Assembly: GCF_000002875.2 (NCBI RefSeq)
Contig: NC_009417.2
Location: forward strand, 1,345,929-1,409,928
Origin: Leishmania infantum JPCM5
Taxonomy: Eukaryota > Euglenozoa > Kinetoplastea > Trypanosomatida > Trypanosomatidae
Length of the DNA: 64,000 nt
Direction of reading: 5' to 3'
The notes beneath the pieces are model-generated. The model was not told the DNA's origin, searched no databases, and was given only the letters and a program-made list of their open reading frames with translations. The position numbers and the translations under genes are program-made. This document shows positions 49,717 through 60,600 of the stretch, piece after piece (positions within the stretch are counted from its first letter, which is position 1; every line of letters starts with the position of its first letter).

Positions 49717-49885
49717 GTAGACGTATCAGTGCCGTCGTTGTGCCGCCCGATCACCCCGCGTGGGCGGAGCGACCAACATCTATAGAAAGAGCGAGAGACA
49801 CGAAAGGAGTCAATAACGTCTCGTACTCGCCGTCTTAGAGGTCTTTCCTACTACGTTTCCGGTACTGCAACACGGCGTGCTAAAC

Positions 49886-52800
49886 ATGGACTCGTCAGCA
49901 GAAGCTCTTCCCGCAGCGGCGCACTCATCCAGCAATGGTGCCGCCTCTATTGAGCACGTGTTCGCCGGGCTTGCGTGGGTGCGCGATTTGACCGACGCCA
50001 GCCTTGCGGCGGAGCGTGTGCACAACGCATTCTTGCAAGTGGTCTTTAGCTTTCTGCCAGAATACGATCAGGACGACGACGACGACGGCAGTGCCGCACG
50101 TCGCTTCGTGACTGCAGCGGAGCGGCAAAAGGAGGAGGAGCGCGACCGCCGCCTCCGCGAGGAGGCGCGTCGCGAGTTGGAGAATCTGCGCAATGAGCCG
50201 CTGAGCGACGCCGGCGACTCGGGGCAGCGTAGTGGTGACGAAGAGGATCAGAGATCGGAGGAGGCGAATCTTGCCGACTTTGAGACAAACGAGTTCATGC
50301 ACTGGATTGAGGCCGGCGCCTCTGACCATTTTGCCGCACCGCGGCACCAAATCGATAAGGAGGGCTTACGCAGCGACCTCGAGTTCAAGTTGGAGCAGAC
50401 GGGACTTGGCAAGACTACGGAGTCAGCAGTGCGTGCGACATGCCCGGAGCGGCTCAAGGAGGCGCTCGTGGAGCCTCGAGTGCTTCCAGATGGTAGCGTG
50501 TGCGAGTTTTCCCTCCAGCGCGAGGTTTACTGGGTGCTGCGTCAGCTGCGCAATGCGGGTCAGCCATTTGCACACAATACGCGCATCTGCGCCCTCGCCA
50601 GTCGTCCGCTCGCCGAGATTGTCGACGAGCCGGTGGTGGTTGCGCTGGGCTACGCACTGCAGAAGATGACGGTAGAGCACTATGAGCCTGGCCACCTCAT
50701 GGTATACCACCAGACGCCCCTGCATCCACTTCTGTGCGCGTTGCTGGAGGGGTCAGTGCTGACCGAAGACGCCAGGCACACCATCGCGCCGGCGTCCTAC
50801 GCGTACAACGCCACCACCGGCCAGCGCCAGGAGCCGGCCATCGGTGAAACTTACGTCGGATTCGACGCTTTAGCGCGTCATTCCATTGGCGAAGGCGACC
50901 CGCTGTGGTACGGCGACCGCCGTGAGCGTCATTACGCCCAGCGCAAGCCGTGCTTCATCGAGCTTGGCCGCCTCCTCGTCCGTCTCGTGGAGTTGAACCG
51001 TCTGTTTCTCGGCCTCGAGTACCGTCGTCAGCGCATGATTTCCTCCCTGAAAGACCACCCGGACGCCCGTGTGCAGGATCAACGTACGATCCTGAACTCC
51101 CTCGTATTCGAGAGCGCAGTGGAGGCGGACATTTGGCTGACCTTTGTAGACAGCCTGCAGGGCTTGCACGGCACCGACCCCTACCTGCGCATTCGAGAGC
51201 TCGGCCTGGAGGACGCCTTTGAGGAGTTCAGCATCACCGGCCTGCAGTATCAGGAGAACCTGCGCTCCAACACGGCAGTGACGCTGTGCCTGAGCAATGC
51301 GCACATGAACTTGCGCGACTGGGCCGCGAATGTCGGCCGCACGCTAGCGCGGCCACTAGACGGTGAGCAGATTCTGTCTTTGTTCACGAAGGCGCTGGTA
51401 TCGCAGTTCTCCAAGGCGCCGGTGCTGGCCAGTATGGTGTTTGATGTCTTCTGCGCCGAGGGCGACCTCATCGTCAGCTACAAGCGTTCGGAGCGTTCGG
51501 ACCAGATCTTTTCGCTGGCCAGCATGTTCACGGAGCACGCGCAGTACTTCCTGGAGCTTCTCGAGATGGAGCGCAATGACCTCGTGAAGCTATACTTTGT
51601 GCTGGATCAGAAACTTGTGTACGACATCCTCAACCTCGAAGGCCTCTACCAGCGCCGCGAGGACACAGATTGGTGGCGCGCGCGCGACGAGGCGATGAGC
51701 TTCGTTGTCATTCGCCTGTTGGAGGTGCTTCCAACACAGGTGCGCGCTCAGCTTACCGCAAACGCCGAGTACGTTGTGAGCGTGTCGTCAGCGCAGCGCC
51801 TCAGTACCTTCTGTTCACAGGGCCCGTACGCCGCGACCCGGCTTCAGCTCAGCGACTTCGACGGTGCAGCGCGGCTGTGGGAGCCGCAGTGGAACGTCGT
51901 GGAGGCGCTCCCCGCAACCAAAGAGGCGCAAGACGTCAGCCGCGTCTGTGCAGTGTATCGCGGCAACAGCGGTGTCACGGCCTTCACCTTCATCGACGAA
52001 CATGGCTCCGTTTTGGGCACGACGCGTTGGGTGGACTGCGCTGTGTCGACTGTGAGCGGGCGGGAGCGGGCGGTGCTGCAGGCGGCACAGCTGCGGAAGC
52101 TGTTCACGCAGTGCCGGCCTACGGTGGTGGCCATCGGCGCCTCCTCCACTGCGTGTCTGCCTCTCTTGCGCACTCTCGAGAACTTTGTGCGAGAGCAGGT
52201 TCATCAAAGTACTTTTGTCGACGTGCCCGTTGTGTGGGCGAGTGTGGAGGTGCCACGGTACTACAGCGTCACGACGTATGCGCGGTTAGAGCTGCCACAG
52301 ACAGAGAACATTGTGGTGACGAGCGTGGCTCTCGCCCGCTACGTCCAGGACCCGCTGCAGGTGCTGTGCTCCTTGTTCGAGGGCGAGCAGACAGCGCTGC
52401 AGCTGTGCCGCACGATACGCATCTCAGCCTCGCACGACCGCCAGCTCTACCAGCGTCTGGCGTGGGAGATGAGCCTGTGGGTGGCGGCGGTGGGCCTCTG
52501 GGTCAGCGATATCGTGTTCCGCCCCAACGCTGCTGCGACGCTGCAGTTTGTTCCAGGCCTCGGTCCTGCCAAAGCGCGTGCGTTGGCCAATGCCATCCTT
52601 CACTCCGACGTTCCGCAAAGTCGACGGCAAGTGGAGCAGCTTCTGCAACCCTACGGGGCCGCCATTGTACAGAACGCCGCGCCGGTGCTGCGCGTTCGCT
52701 CACCGGAGCAATGCGACGCGGAGCTCCCGTGGCACCCTCTCGATGCAACACTGATCCCGTCGCAGTGGTACACGATCGCTTGCATGGTGGCAAAGGCAAC

Positions 52801-54259
52801 CGCCTCCTCATCGACGCTGCCGGCAGAAGTGTTGCTAGTGGGGTTGCTTGGAATGACGCAGGAGGAGCGCCGGGCTGCGCTCTACCGCGTCGACGTACCT
52901 TCTGCGGTTGCCAAGGTCAAGGCGAGTGCCGCGGCCCTGGCCGACGTGGGTCGTCGTGAGGTGGAGCTTGTCGTGGATGAGCTTATTGCGAATGGACGCT
53001 CCTTTGCGCGCCGCCCGTACCGCCGCCTCACGAACGTCGAGTTCATGAGTTGCATTACTGGCATCACGTACCTCTCCAGTGCTGACATCAACGCGCTGTC
53101 TAAAGGGGCTGGGGCGGGAAGCGGCAGCGGAAGCCGCGGCACCTTCGTGGTGCGTGAGGGCGACTACGTCACGGGTAACATAACCAACGTTCAGGGCGGC
53201 TCCACGCCTGGCATCCGCCTTGCCACCTCGCGCGGCGTGACCGCTTTTATCGCGGCAGTGGATATCCGCGACGAGGCGATGCGTGTAGACCTTCTCGAGT
53301 ATATTCGTCGGTCAGAGCAGCTGCAGGACTGGAAGCGCCACGAGAACGGTGACGCGCGGCCACTGGAGCGGGTGGAAGCGCCTGTGTGGCTTCGCCGCGG
53401 CGCTCTCCTGCAAGGCACCGTACGTCGCTGCGTCTGGGCACGCTGTGAGCTGCACCTCCAGTGGTGCCAGCCACGCGAAGAGCTGGCGGTGTCAGGCGAC
53501 GACAACGGCGAAGGGGAGACGGCCATGCCGTCGTACGGCAACATGGAGCGCGGCGGCGCCAGCAGCAGCGTGAACTCGCTGAACACGGCGCAGGTGGAAC
53601 AGCAGGTGCGTGTGTTCGCGACTAAGATGTCGCGCCACCCGCTCTTCCGCGACGTTTCCAAGAACGGTGCGGCCGACATGCTACGCGACAAAGAGATTGG
53701 CGAGTCGCTTCTGCGCCCGCGCACCTCAAGCGTGCATCGGGTGGTGTGTGAGGTGAAGGTCGGCAGCAACGCTACGAACCATTGGGTCATCTCTGAGGAG
53801 CGCCGCGCGAGCGGCCAGTTCTACTACAAGGTCGAGGATCGCGTCGTGGACCGGCAGTGGGAGTTCACCGACGTGGATGACTTCCTGTGCAACTTTGTGG
53901 AGCCGATGGTGAAGCTCATCCAATCGATTCGCGCGCACCGCCGCTTTGAGGACAGCACCGAATACGTACAGGCCGCCCTCGACGCTCAACGCGAAGTGAG
54001 CGGCGGCTTTGCCTACGCCTTCGCCGAGACGGAAAGCAAGCGGCACCTCTACCAGGTATACTCGAGCGGTGGCAGCGAGACGTACCACTTTCCCCTGCAC
54101 ATCACGAGCGAGTTCATCTACATTCGCCTACCCTTCTTCCACGATGGGAAGGCGAGCAACAAGTGGGTGCCGTGCAAGAGTGCGGAGAAGGTAAGCGAGA
54201 CCGTAAAAAACTACGCTCGTGCGATGAGCAAGCGGTCAAACAATGGTGAGCCACATTAG
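49886..54259 (+). CDS. SPT6: transcription elongation factor SPT6
   Basis: A 1457-residue protein with the domain order of eukaryotic Spt6, a histone chaperone that travels with RNA polymerase II. The N-terminus has acidic patches (DQDDDDD near residue 60 and a Glu/Asp run near 110-130). A long helical region follows. A YqgF/RNase H-like core lies near 685-800 (TAFTFIDEHGSVLGTTRW ... VVAIGA). A helix-hairpin-helix lies near 885-905 (LQFVPGLGPAKARALANAI). An S1-like stretch lies near 1080-1200 (V-R-E-G-D-Y-V-T-G-N-I-T-N-V). Tandem SH2 modules lie at about 1245-1445, including GESLLRPRTSS with the Arg expected in the phosphate pocket. The acidic N-terminus is shorter than in yeast or human. ATG 49886 is the first in frame. 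In trypanosomatids its targets would be polycistronic units; no regulatory feature is visible. Confidence 0.95.
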   Translation: MDSSAEALPAAAHSSSNGAASIEHVFAGLAWVRDLTDASLAAERVHNAFLQVVFSFLPEYDQDDDDDGSAARRFVTAAERQKEEERDRRLREEARRELENLRNEPLSDAGDSGQRSGDEEDQRSEEANLADFETNEFMHWIEAGASDHFAAPRHQIDKEGLRSDLEFKLEQTGLGKTTESAVRATCPERLKEALVEPRVLPDGSVCEFSLQREVYWVLRQLRNAGQPFAHNTRICALASRPLAEIVDEPVVVALGYALQKMTVEHYEPGHLMVYHQTPLHPLLCALLEGSVLTEDARHTIAPASYAYNATTGQRQEPAIGETYVGFDALARHSIGEGDPLWYGDRRERHYAQRKPCFIELGRLLVRLVELNRLFLGLEYRRQRMISSLKDHPDARVQDQRTILNSLVFESAVEADIWLTFVDSLQGLHGTDPYLRIRELGLEDAFEEFSITGLQYQENLRSNTAVTLCLSNAHMNLRDWAANVGRTLARPLDGEQILSLFTKALVSQFSKAPVLASMVFDVFCAEGDLIVSYKRSERSDQIFSLASMFTEHAQYFLELLEMERNDLVKLYFVLDQKLVYDILNLEGLYQRREDTDWWRARDEAMSFVVIRLLEVLPTQVRAQLTANAEYVVSVSSAQRLSTFCSQGPYAATRLQLSDFDGAARLWEPQWNVVEALPATKEAQDVSRVCAVYRGNSGVTAFTFIDEHGSVLGTTRWVDCAVSTVSGRERAVLQAAQLRKLFTQCRPTVVAIGASSTACLPLLRTLENFVREQVHQSTFVDVPVVWASVEVPRYYSVTTYARLELPQTENIVVTSVALARYVQDPLQVLCSLFEGEQTALQLCRTIRISASHDRQLYQRLAWEMSLWVAAVGLWVSDIVFRPNAAATLQFVPGLGPAKARALANAILHSDVPQSRRQVEQLLQPYGAAIVQNAAPVLRVRSPEQCDAELPWHPLDATLIPSQWYTIACMVAKATASSSTLPAEVLLVGLLGMTQEERRAALYRVDVPSAVAKVKASAAALADVGRREVELVVDELIANGRSFARRPYRRLTNVEFMSCITGITYLSSADINALSKGAGAGSGSGSRGTFVVREGDYVTGNITNVQGGSTPGIRLATSRGVTAFIAAVDIRDEAMRVDLLEYIRRSEQLQDWKRHENGDARPLERVEAPVWLRRGALLQGTVRRCVWARCELHLQWCQPREELAVSGDDNGEGETAMPSYGNMERGGASSSVNSLNTAQVEQQVRVFATKMSRHPLFRDVSKNGAADMLRDKEIGESLLRPRTSSVHRVVCEVKVGSNATNHWVISEERRASGQFYYKVEDRVVDRQWEFTDVDDFLCNFVEPMVKLIQSIRAHRRFEDSTEYVQAALDAQREVSGGFAYAFAETESKRHLYQVYSSGGSETYHFPLHITSEFIYIRLPFFHDGKASNKWVPCKSAEKVSETVKNYARAMSKRSNNGEPH

Positions 54260-55142
54260 TGGCAGACAAAGAATACCGCCAGGTCTACGTGCGTGTGCTG
54301 TGCACGCAGCGGTTGGAGGGCAGCGTAGGCAGAAGGCGTGGGGAAATAAGGTAAAGGAATGAGGCACATGTGGTGGGTCACGGTTGTGCCTATCCCCTGC
54401 ATCAAGAGCCCCTGTTATGGCATCGCGGGGAGTCGGTGAAGTCTCTGGTTAGTTCAGCGTTCGAGGGTGATGATGGCGGTGGTTCTGTGCTCCACTGCGG
54501 ACGCTTGTGTGTCGGGTGTTTGTCTCGGTTTTCTGTGTTGCACAGGTCCGTGTGTCGTGCGTGCGCGTCCGTGTCTGCGTGTGGATGAGGGTTTTGCAGG
54601 TGTCTCTCTATTCCCTCCTCGACGCTGACCTCGTGTTCCTCCGTCTTCTCTTGTGTGCTCTGTCCGTTGCTGTGCGTAAGGTAAACCCGCCCAACTCCTT
54701 GCTTTACTAAAAGCGTGCCCATGCCCTACCTCGCGCCACCCTGTCCCAGGCCGCCGTGTAGCTGCCAGTTATGATGGACGCGGAGGTGATGGTGCCGGAT
54801 TGTGTCTTGTGCACACTGCAGCAACAGTGCTGGCTGATCTGCCGCTGCTCGTCGACGCGACTAGCTTCAACTCCGCCACACAGAGTGTGCTGTGCCGGTG
54901 ACGCGGCGGCACTTTACGCTCAGTTTGTGGAGAGATTGAATGCGCGACGCATCGCGCCCTCCTCGAGGCACACCCACACGCCGACGGGGATCGTCTGCAA
55001 TTCTTTCGCTCCTTCCGTCCTTCGACTTGCCCCTCCCCCCGCTCGCTTCCACGTTTTTACAGGCGAAAGTACTCAACGCCCGGCGTGCACAGTCCCACAC
55101 TCACCAGCAGCCGTGCTCTCTATTCTCCCGTGCACCCGTTAT

Positions 55143-55163
55143 TGTGTGTGTGTGTGTGTGTGT
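55143..55163. repeat. GT microsatellite
   Basis: About ten GT units in noncoding DNA upstream of the AlkB-fold gene. Confidence 0.85.
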
Positions 55164-55328
55164 CTGGAAGGGGGTGTGCAGAAGGGCGAATAGCGTAACA
55201 GACAAGCCGCGTGCATTCCTTTTCTTTGTTTGTTTCGTTGTGGTCACTGCATTGCATCTCGGTCCCGCCACCTGCACGCCATCGGAGTCGTCTCACCTCC
55301 CAGCCTTCTGGCCCGCTTGATTTTGCTC

Positions 55329-55359
55329 ATCCCCTCCTCTTCGTTCCTTTCCTTGTGAG
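55329..55359 (+). promoter_or_regulatory. candidate spliced-leader acceptor
   Basis: A T/C-rich run is followed by AG at 55358-55359, 24 nt before ATG 55383. A second AG at about 55378 would leave a very short leader. Confidence 0.5.
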
Positions 55360-55382
55360 CCCCGACACGTGGACACAGGCGA

Positions 55383-56780
55383 ATGCTGCGGCGGGGTCTT
55401 CTACGTCTAGTGCGTGCCTTGTCAGCGGATGCGTCGCTCGTTTCGCTGCCGCGGAACGTGCAGCGCTGCGAAGTGTTCCGCAATGTTGTCTCACTAGATG
55501 AGGAGGAGCTCATTTACGCCGAGCTCAGCCGTATTCTGCAACGCGAAGGACAGACGACCGTCTGGAAAGGGTCTACGCCGGAAGACAAGGTCATCAAGCA
55601 TGTGTACCTGGAGATGTTCGGCACGGAAAAGGAATTCACTGAGGTAAAGAACTGGCAAAAGAGGGAGGTGCGCCATCTACCGGGGTTTCTGTGGTCGCCG
55701 ACATTGCTGCGCGTGCTGAGTGACGTGGCGCCGCCGCTGATGGGTGCAATACCGGATACGGCGCGGGTTGTAGAGCATCAGATCCCCGGCTACGAGATGC
55801 ATGTCGAGCACCCCACCGTTGGCACTGGCTTTCTTTATCTCAATCTGCTGAGTGATACCGTGTTGGACTTTGACGACGAGAGCACTGGACGGCGCGGGCA
55901 GGTGCTGCTGCCCTCTCGCGCCCTAATGTGCGTCTCCGGCGAGGCACGCTGGGGCTTCCGCTTTGGTGAGAAGACGGAGGAGGTGCACACGTACGTCGCG
56001 GCCAACGGAACTCGCAGACGGGTGGAGACCGACATGCGCCTCAGCGTGCAGCTGTGGAAGCTCAACCCCGATCTCCTCGACGGGCGCCTCTTGCAGGAGA
56101 GGCTCGAGGAGAGTATGGAGATGGCTGGCAAACAGCTCGCGGTGGAGGTGGCTAAGCGCGTCGAGCTGGAGAAGGGCTGTGAGGAAGATGCGGCAGTGCT
56201 GCAGCCGCCTGACGTGCAGACGCCGTCCCTCACCGCTGCCGTCGATCCGCAGCGCCCGCTCAACACGTTTTTGGCCGCGGCAATGGAGAACGTGTCGGGC
56301 AAGGGTGTGCTTGGCGGTGATCTGGCACAGCCGGGGGGTTGCTTGGCTTCCGGCCAGGCCGGTGCCAAGAAGACGATGGGGGATATTCGCCAAGACTATG
56401 GGCAGTACAAGCAGCAGTTCTCCAAGGTGTACGGTATCCTGCAGGACTTGAAGGTGATGCAGGACTCCGGGCAGCCGATCAACGACCTGTGGTTGAAAAA
56501 AAAGATGACGGAGTCGTCCTCGGTGGACGCGGAGAAGGATCGCGAAGACGGCTTCGATGCCTCCAACATCGAAGGAACGTGGGATAAGGTCGACGCCAAG
56601 GCGCGCTTCTATAAAGCGAAGCTGAAGGCCATGGACTACGACGGCACCGCCTTCCTCAACTCTCGCATGCCTGACATCTCGCAGGACGCCCCACTCGACA
56701 TGCGCAGCACGATTCGTAAGATGGCCCCCCATGTCAAGGATGGCGACAAGATTCTCGCCAGCCTCCCCAACTCCGGCTGA
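55383..56780 (+). CDS. AlkB-fold (ALKBH7-like) protein, probably catalytically inactive, likely mitochondrial
   Basis: A 465-residue protein. The N-terminus MLRRGLLRLVRALS is short, basic and amphipathic, typical of a mitochondrial presequence. Residues about 95-225 follow the 2-oxoglutarate/iron AlkB family: GFLWSP, then QIPGYEMHVEHP and GTGFLYLNLLSDTVLDF, then LLPSRALMCVSGEARWGF, then MRLSVQLWKL. The family pattern is H-x-D ... H ... R-x5-R. Here the first pair is H140-x-E142, the position after GEARWGFR expected to hold the second His is Phe194, and R219 is followed six residues on by W225 rather than Arg. At least three cofactor residues therefore look replaced, suggesting a structural or binding role. 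Human ALKBH7, the closest family by feel, is mitochondrial. The C-terminal 200 residues are unrelated, helical and charged. Substrate and partners unknown. Confidence 0.78.
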   Translation: MLRRGLLRLVRALSADASLVSLPRNVQRCEVFRNVVSLDEEELIYAELSRILQREGQTTVWKGSTPEDKVIKHVYLEMFGTEKEFTEVKNWQKREVRHLPGFLWSPTLLRVLSDVAPPLMGAIPDTARVVEHQIPGYEMHVEHPTVGTGFLYLNLLSDTVLDFDDESTGRRGQVLLPSRALMCVSGEARWGFRFGEKTEEVHTYVAANGTRRRVETDMRLSVQLWKLNPDLLDGRLLQERLEESMEMAGKQLAVEVAKRVELEKGCEEDAAVLQPPDVQTPSLTAAVDPQRPLNTFLAAAMENVSGKGVLGGDLAQPGGCLASGQAGAKKTMGDIRQDYGQYKQQFSKVYGILQDLKVMQDSGQPINDLWLKKKMTESSSVDAEKDREDGFDASNIEGTWDKVDAKARFYKAKLKAMDYDGTAFLNSRMPDISQDAPLDMRSTIRKMAPHVKDGDKILASLPNSG

Positions 56781-57603
56781 GGGTACACGTCTCCCTTTCA
56801 TCTCCCCCTCTTTGTGCATTCTGCTATGCAACATTTTATTGTAGTTGTCGCCATGAGTGGTGCGCTGCTGTGATGGCTCCTCCGACAGTTTTCCCCTTCT
56901 CGCTCCCTCTTATCGATCTCCTCCACGCTCTACAAACCTCGACATGCCGTGCTGCCCAAACTCCGTCGAAGGGGTCAACGCTGAAGCGGAAGCGCCCAAT
57001 CTGTAAAACAAGAAAAAATATCTGTGAGTTTATCTCTGTGTGTGTGTGCATGTGCGTGTGCGGCCATACACAAAGTGAGGGATGCCGCGCTCGAGTACAT
57101 ATTCTCACTCTCTCGCTCTCACGAGTGCCTCTGTGTTCACGTGTTGGCTAATTGCTTTACTGGATGGGTGGCTTCAGCCCCCTCTCCCCTCCCTACTCAC
57201 CGCACTGCATCCTTTGCTTGTGGTATCTCGCTACACAGAGTGTCCTCACTTATCTCTCGTATTTCCTTGCGTTCTCATGCTCAACTCGATAGCCCGAAGC
57301 TCAGAACGGCAAGTCGTGCAGCCGTCACCTTCCACTCAGACACACACGCACACAACAGCCGCGCGCCTCTCTTACAGGCGTCACCATATCGTTGCGCCCA
57401 CATCAGACAGCTGTTTGCCACCTCCCTGTCCCCTTCGCGACCATCATCCACCCGACCCCACCCAGCCCGACAATCTGCACGCACATGCGCACGAGTTGCC
57501 AGCGTGAGTGTCACCGCCTCATCAAAAGCGTCGAAACGGGGGGAGGCGAGAGAAGCGCAACAGCAAAAAAAAACTTAAACGCTCGCACGTTACTCTGTGA
57601 GCG
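56781..57603. other. intergenic region
   Basis: About 0.8 kb, C/T-rich, with no gene seen. A pyrimidine-rich stretch around 57409-57463 with AG at 57464-57465 is a plausible splice acceptor for the next gene, giving a 5' UTR of about 139 nt. Confidence 0.55.
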
Positions 57604-60600
57604 ATGTCGAAAAAACTGCTCAAGGCATCGTCCAAGACGCCGTCTAAGGAAGTGGCAGCGAAGTTCCAGGTGACGCTCGGACAAGTCGACTGTGCGCCGT
57701 TCACCTTCTCCGATGCGGAAGACGCCCGCGTCTACGCTGAGGTGGAGCAGCTGCTGGAAAAGCTGCAGTCCAACACCACCATCGAGGCGTTTGTGACGGT
57801 GCAGCGCAAGATGATGGAGCTGGCGGCATATCCTGCAGTTGTGGCTGTCGTTGCGGGTCGCTTTCCGCTGCTCTTCTCTGTGCTGGCGCGGCTCGAGCAA
57901 GACCTCGGCGTCCCTCACGCAGAGCCGATGAGCGTCGCGGGAGTCGGATGGGACGTCTGGTGCCGCAACACGTGGTTGGCTAACGCGTGCGCTGTGGAGG
58001 ACATCGGCGACCAGGCGCTGGCCACCATCGCCTCTCTACCGCAGCTTTTGCGCAGCATCGAGAGGGATGGTGACGACACTGTAAACGAGGTTTGGTCGGT
58101 GCTGCATGTCCTCTCGTGGGCACTGCGCTGCTCAGCAAACGGCGGCTCCGTCGCGACACTTCTGGAAAGCTGCGAGGAGTTCTGGCTGCTAGTGGGGTCG
58201 GAGGTGGTAACGGCAGGACGACACGTTGGCGTGCAGCTCGTCCTGCTGGACATCCTCAGCGCCTTGGCGCTCCACGTCGCTTTCTCAACGACACTCCGCA
58301 AGCGGCTCCTGGCGCTCGTGGCGGAGCTGACGCAGCTACCACTCCCTGTGCACTTTCACACAGCCGTGAGGCTGTACTATGGATGCGCGGTCATCGAGCA
58401 GGAAGACGAGGGGGCCGCCGTGGAGAAGGCGCACGAGCAGCTCCGCTATGCTTGGGCGCAGCTGACACAGCAGTCTGCCCTCATACCACCTGCGCTGCAG
58501 GCGGCCGAGTGGATTGTTGGGGCAGAGGTGAAACAGCGCCTAGAAACCGCCAGGCAACTTCATTGCCTTCTCCGCAGCAGCTGCAGCGGTACCGTCCCCG
58601 ACGTGAAGTCTGTAACGGCATTTCACAAAAAGGCATGTGAGCTGCCGGCGGCCCTTCGTGCCTTCTGCGTACACGCGCTTCCCGGGAACCCGCTTCTGTG
58701 GCTGCACCGGGCCCTCGTGAACTCCTCGAAGGCGCCCCTCGTCGCGGCGATCACCGACACACTCGCCGACGTCGTGCTCGACGCGGCGCACGAGAGTGAG
58801 GCAGCCGAGACGACGGGCGCCGGGCACGCGCGAGTCGGCAACAACGCGTACGTGCAGCTCTGCCTACAGCAGCTGTGGGTGGGCGGAATGAGTGTGTCGC
58901 TGAGCGCTCTGCTGAACCGGCGCAACTCGGCCATCACGGCGGCTGTCATGCGGCTACTGCAGTGGATCGCCATCCGCACCTCACATGAAGGCTCAACGCG
59001 GCGTGTTTTGCTTGGCACCCCTAGCATTTCTCTCATTGTCGACGTCTTGGCCGGCATTGCCAAGAGCGATGCAGTTAAAAGGGAACTCAAGAAAAAGGCA
59101 GTGCGGGCTGTGGTAGAGAACGCTTTCTGCCTGGTGTGCGCGTTGGATCACGCAGAGCTGGCGAGCGTCTTCAACGACTCGCTCGTCGTGTCTACCAGCA
59201 CGCTCATATCCGAGGGTAAAGACGATCCCAGTCTCCTGCACCATGGTCTACGTGCGCTTGCCCACCTCGCCGCTGCCTTCCCGATGGCGGCGTCGATGGC
59301 CCTAGACTTTGACTTTCTCGCCGAGCAGTGCGCCATCGCAGACTTACCAGCGGTTAGCGATGGTGCCCTCATCGTGGGCTCGCTGAATGTGATGAGTGCC
59401 ATCGTTGCCCAGCAGCCAGCCGTGGTTACCTTTGAGTGGATCGAGGCCCTGCTCGGCATTCTGCAGAACCTCGACGGGTGGCGGCGTAACGTGCCGGAGC
59501 TGGACGTCACTCTTTGGCGATGTGTGCGGCACACCATCGAGGCCTCCGAGGACTGCAACGAGTACCTCTTCACGGAGGAAACGCACAAGGTGCTTCGAAA
59601 CGAGCTGGAGAGCATGAAATGCGAGGGCGCACGTCTTCGTGACGTTTTGCCATCCCTTCTCGCCATTGCCGCCCGCATGCAGCCTTTTGAGCATCCGCGA
59701 TTGAACGCCACGACCTATGAGGCGATCAAGCGCGTGCCGGTGGCGCAGTGGACGGAGGACATATGCGACGGTGCCCTCCGCTTCCTTGTCGCATCGTGTC
59801 CGTCGCTGGACTCCGACAAGGCGGATGAAGCTACTGCGCGGCGTGCTGTCACGGCGGCCGCGGCCGTCCTCTACGGGGCTGAGCAGTCACATGTCCGTCT
59901 GCCGGCCAGCGCGTGTGAGAATTTTGTGCGGGGCCTTTCCGTAAAAGGCCTCGCCACTGACGCTGTGACGGCGCTCTTCGACCTGGCACACGCCGCTGCG
60001 GCGGCGTTGACCGCTTCAGGCGCTGCGATGGCAGCTTGTGAGGCAACGATGCTACGCAGCAGCCTTCTGCCGCTTCTCCACAATCTGTTTGCCACATGCC
60101 CAACGGCTCGATCGCCGGCTGCAGCGGAACGCGCTCAGTGCCTGTGCAGCGTTCTGGCGGGTGCGCAATCGAGCGCGTGCACGCCGCAGCTGCTCCAAGC
60201 CGCGCTGCTCCTCGTGGAGGACACTTGTGCCAGCATGGACGCTGCTGGCACAACCCCGGAGAGCATCGAGATGCAACAAGTATGGACGAGCCTGACGAAC
60301 ATCGCGCATCAGGCAGCCAGCAAGGAGGGGGACGAGGCGTGGCTTGCCGTCTTGAGCCGCGTCTACGCAGTCGCGCATACCCTTATTCTCATCTCCTCCG
60401 CCGTGCCTATCTTGAGCGAGTGCGACCCTCGTGTGGACTTCGTCGGCAAGTGCGGACTGTTGCATGTGTCCATGGCGGAGGGCGCTGCACTGCTCCAGAC
60501 GGTGCTCCACTACGACGACGCGCGTGCTAGCCTGCGGCGGGACTACGGTGAACCTTACTCAGCCGCGCTCCAGCACATCGCAGACCCCACTCATTACGCG

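Larger units (their letters stand above)
47191..49885. other. intergenic region upstream of SPT6
   Basis: About 2.7 kb, largely T/C-rich. It includes a CTCCCT hexanucleotide repeat (48653-48691) running into TCTTGCAG, a less biased stretch of about 260 nt holding a small ATG frame (48787-49050, listed separately), and more pyrimidine-rich DNA up to the SPT6 splice signal. Confidence 0.6.
54260..55382. other. intergenic region
   Basis: About 1.1 kb with no convincing gene. It contains a GT microsatellite (55143-55163) and, at its right end, the polypyrimidine-AG signal of the next gene. Confidence 0.6.
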
